Assembly (NCBI GenBank): GCA_013399895.1
Contig: VXBA01001192.1
Coordinates: forward strand, 631,277 to 695,276
Length of the DNA: 64,000 nucleotides
Direction: 5' to 3'
From: Serilophus lunatus
Taxonomy: Eukaryota > Chordata > Aves > Passeriformes > Eurylaimidae
Below, in pieces: positions 62,130 through 64,000 of this stretch. The position numbers were made by a program, and so were the translations under genes. Under the pieces are notes generated by a model. It had not been told where the DNA came from. It was given only the letters and a program-made list of their open reading frames with translations, and did no database searches. The first letter of the stretch is position 1. Each line of letters starts with the position of its first letter.

Positions 62130-62710
62130 TTCACATTAGCTATTTCAGGCTGTCAGCCTAGTGCTGCCGACTACCTGTGCTGCCCATTGCTGGCCTTCTT
62201 GCACAATCTTAGAATTGCATTGGCCAGATTCAGAACTGGCTTTCTCTTTGCAATGCATGCCAGTGAATGCTTCGACACCTGCTGCAGAACAGCTGACAGG
62301 AGTTTCCATTTGGAAGAGAGCTGATATCGAGGGTGCATTGCATCTCCTAAAAGGGGCAATCATCTTGTACAAGAGCGCAGGCTCTTTGGTGAGATGGATG
62401 GTCACAACACGGGGTTGTCGTGTTGTGAGCATCTTGGAGATAGTCCAGGGTCACACCAGTAGGATTGGAGTTGTTCTGAGGGACTCGCTAAGGTCCATGG
62501 GGGAAGCTTTTCTGAGCAAGGCCGCAGAGTACTGCAAAACCCTCCTCTGGAGCAGCTGCCAAAGTCGTGGCAGAAACATTGTAGTGCTCATTTGGCAAAA
62601 GACATGACAGCAGTCTGATATGGTCTGCTGTGTGTCGAGGCATCCACATTCAGCAAGCCCAGATACCTCTGGAGTAGGAACAATAACTTTTAGCAGTATT
62701 GCCAAAATAA
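62130..62710. other. Unidentified GC-richer block with open frames on both strands
   Basis: This block has clearly higher GC than its AT-rich flanks. A plus-strand frame is open for 148 codons (62161-62607; its first codon is GTG, the first ATG is later). On the minus strand, frames of 84 (62705-62451) and 95 codons (62432-62145) are open one after the other, as would happen if a single minus-strand gene had suffered a frameshift or stop near 62.44 kb. I recognise no protein family in any of the frames and no LTR or CR1 landmarks. It could be a decayed retrocopy, an internal ERV or transposon fragment, or a chance stop-poor region. Coding strand unresolved. Confidence 0.4.
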
Positions 62711-64000
62711 TTCAGGCACTTCCCTGAGATTTCTAAGGGAGGTGGGCCCTGGGCACATTTTAGAAATTATTTCTTGTGCGGTAAAATCCTCTAGAAATGC
62801 AGCTCCAAACTTCAACTGTAAAATTTTAACTTTTACATCCATAATTCTTTGCTTCAGACAGGCCATGTATGTTTTTCAAATAACATGGGTAGAGTTCAAA
62901 TTTTTACAACTAATCCTTGAAAACATATAAGAATTATGTTTCCTTGAGGTCACAGAGCCAGCTAACAATTTTGTTCAATATAAACTTGTATTCCCTGACT
63001 TGTAAAAATAACTGTTTATGCACAGGAATTGCACAAAACTTGTCTGTGCTCTCACTGGTGTCAGGAAGCAGCTGCCTTTTAAGTTATGAATATGATATGA
63101 AATATCCTAAGACATGATGAAATTGTTTTCTTTTTGGACAGCGGTGTTTAAGTTAGATTCTTAAAAGGTAAGAACTTAAAGGGTTCATTCTGAAAGCCAG
63201 CAATGCTTCTGAATCATCTGTCTTCTTTTCCCTTGTCAGAGGGTTATACTCTGGACCTGAAGGTGAAGGTGCACAAAGAATGCATTGCTACAGAAAGAGT
63301 TGAACCAGTCCTTGGTTCTTGTGACAGTGGCCAGCGAGAGAGATTATTCTAAAACTATATAAATAAAACAAGCATTCTGTGTGTATCTAGGGATGTGTAT
63401 ATTCACAGACATATACAAGAAGATGCATTATGTATTAATGCAAAGCTATCCTATAAATCTCTGGTTTTAAGTCAGTGACGCTTCAGAGAGTTATGCCGAA
63501 TTCTGCTGTAGAGTTACAGTTGCCATTCCAGTACAATCAGCAGGATAAGAGGAGTACAGCATAGATCACAGTTTGATTCTTGGGGCAAGTATCTAATGAA
63601 AATATCTTGTTTTCTGTCATTCTCCTTTGTTGAAATCTTGACAGGAAGTAAAATTATATACAAACTTGAAGACAGACATGGATTTTCCTTCAATTAGAAG
63701 TGCCTCTTCAGACATGTCAGATTTCAGATTTTAGAGGCAACTGTTGAAAGCTGAAAGCATTGATGTTTTCTAAGGGAAAATATACAGTAATATAGAAGTA
63801 CTATCATCTAATATGTTTACTGTTATAAATTAATCTCTAGAGCCAAATCTCACTTGCAGGCAAGTATTATGTTTATTCAGGTCACAAACTATTCTAAAGT
63901 GAATATTGTAAAGGCTCTGTAAAGATTAAGATTGCATAAAACAAGTCAACCAACCACATACACACACCCTTCAAGAATACTGGAGGTTGTGTTTTTAAGA
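62711..64000. other. Unique AT-rich DNA
   Basis: Nothing recognised up to the window end; open frames are at or below 66 codons. Confidence 0.45.

Noticed and set aside
1..64000. CRISPR arrays, bacterial operons, phage-like or integrative elements
   Set aside because: No regularly spaced repeats, ribosome-binding sites or dense coding; all evidence points to vertebrate nuclear DNA.

Overview
This window looks like nuclear DNA from a bird. Several independent signs agree: many 5'-truncated CR1 LINE copies with the ATTCTRTG-type 3' tail, solo LTRs of avian endogenous retroviruses (two of them of the kind that begins or ends in a form of GTTTAACC), AT-rich unique sequence between them, and no bacterial gene organisation. 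LTRs of these types are common in songbirds and other Neoaves, so a neoavian source is likely, but the species cannot be named from sequence alone. I found no protein-coding gene, no convincing coding exon and no tRNA or rRNA gene. The window reads as a gene desert or the inside of very long introns.

Layout. 1-402 is a CR1 3' end, followed by a GATA microsatellite (455-526). 4.3-5.16 kb holds a sense-strand LTR fused to a minus-strand CR1. 7.37-8.1 kb holds two CR1 copies meeting tail to tail. 11.2-11.8 kb holds two more CR1 pieces. 17.62-17.99 kb is a fragment of a long LTR family that is present almost complete at 37.18-38.34 kb. 18-30.6 kb is mostly unique DNA, with a candidate regulatory cluster (octamer plus RFX X-box) at 23.5 kb. 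30.66-32.15 kb is a CR1 reverse-transcriptase fragment split by a solo LTR. 32.84-33.19 kb is another CR1. 42.90-43.44 kb is a nearly complete minus-strand solo LTR. 50.23-50.83 kb is a minus-strand CR1. 58.53-58.85 kb is a short solo LTR. 59.49-61.76 kb is a minus-strand CR1 split by a second CR1 inserted in the opposite direction. 62.13-62.71 kb is a GC-richer block with long open frames on both strands that I could not identify.

Nothing here works as a gene system. All mobile elements look dead: they are 5'-truncated, frameshifted, reduced to solo LTRs, or interrupted by later insertions. The value of the window lies in the insertion history (two clear nested events, one tail-to-tail pair, one LTR/CR1 fusion), in a few possible regulatory or structural DNA sites, and in the unidentified block near 62.4 kb.
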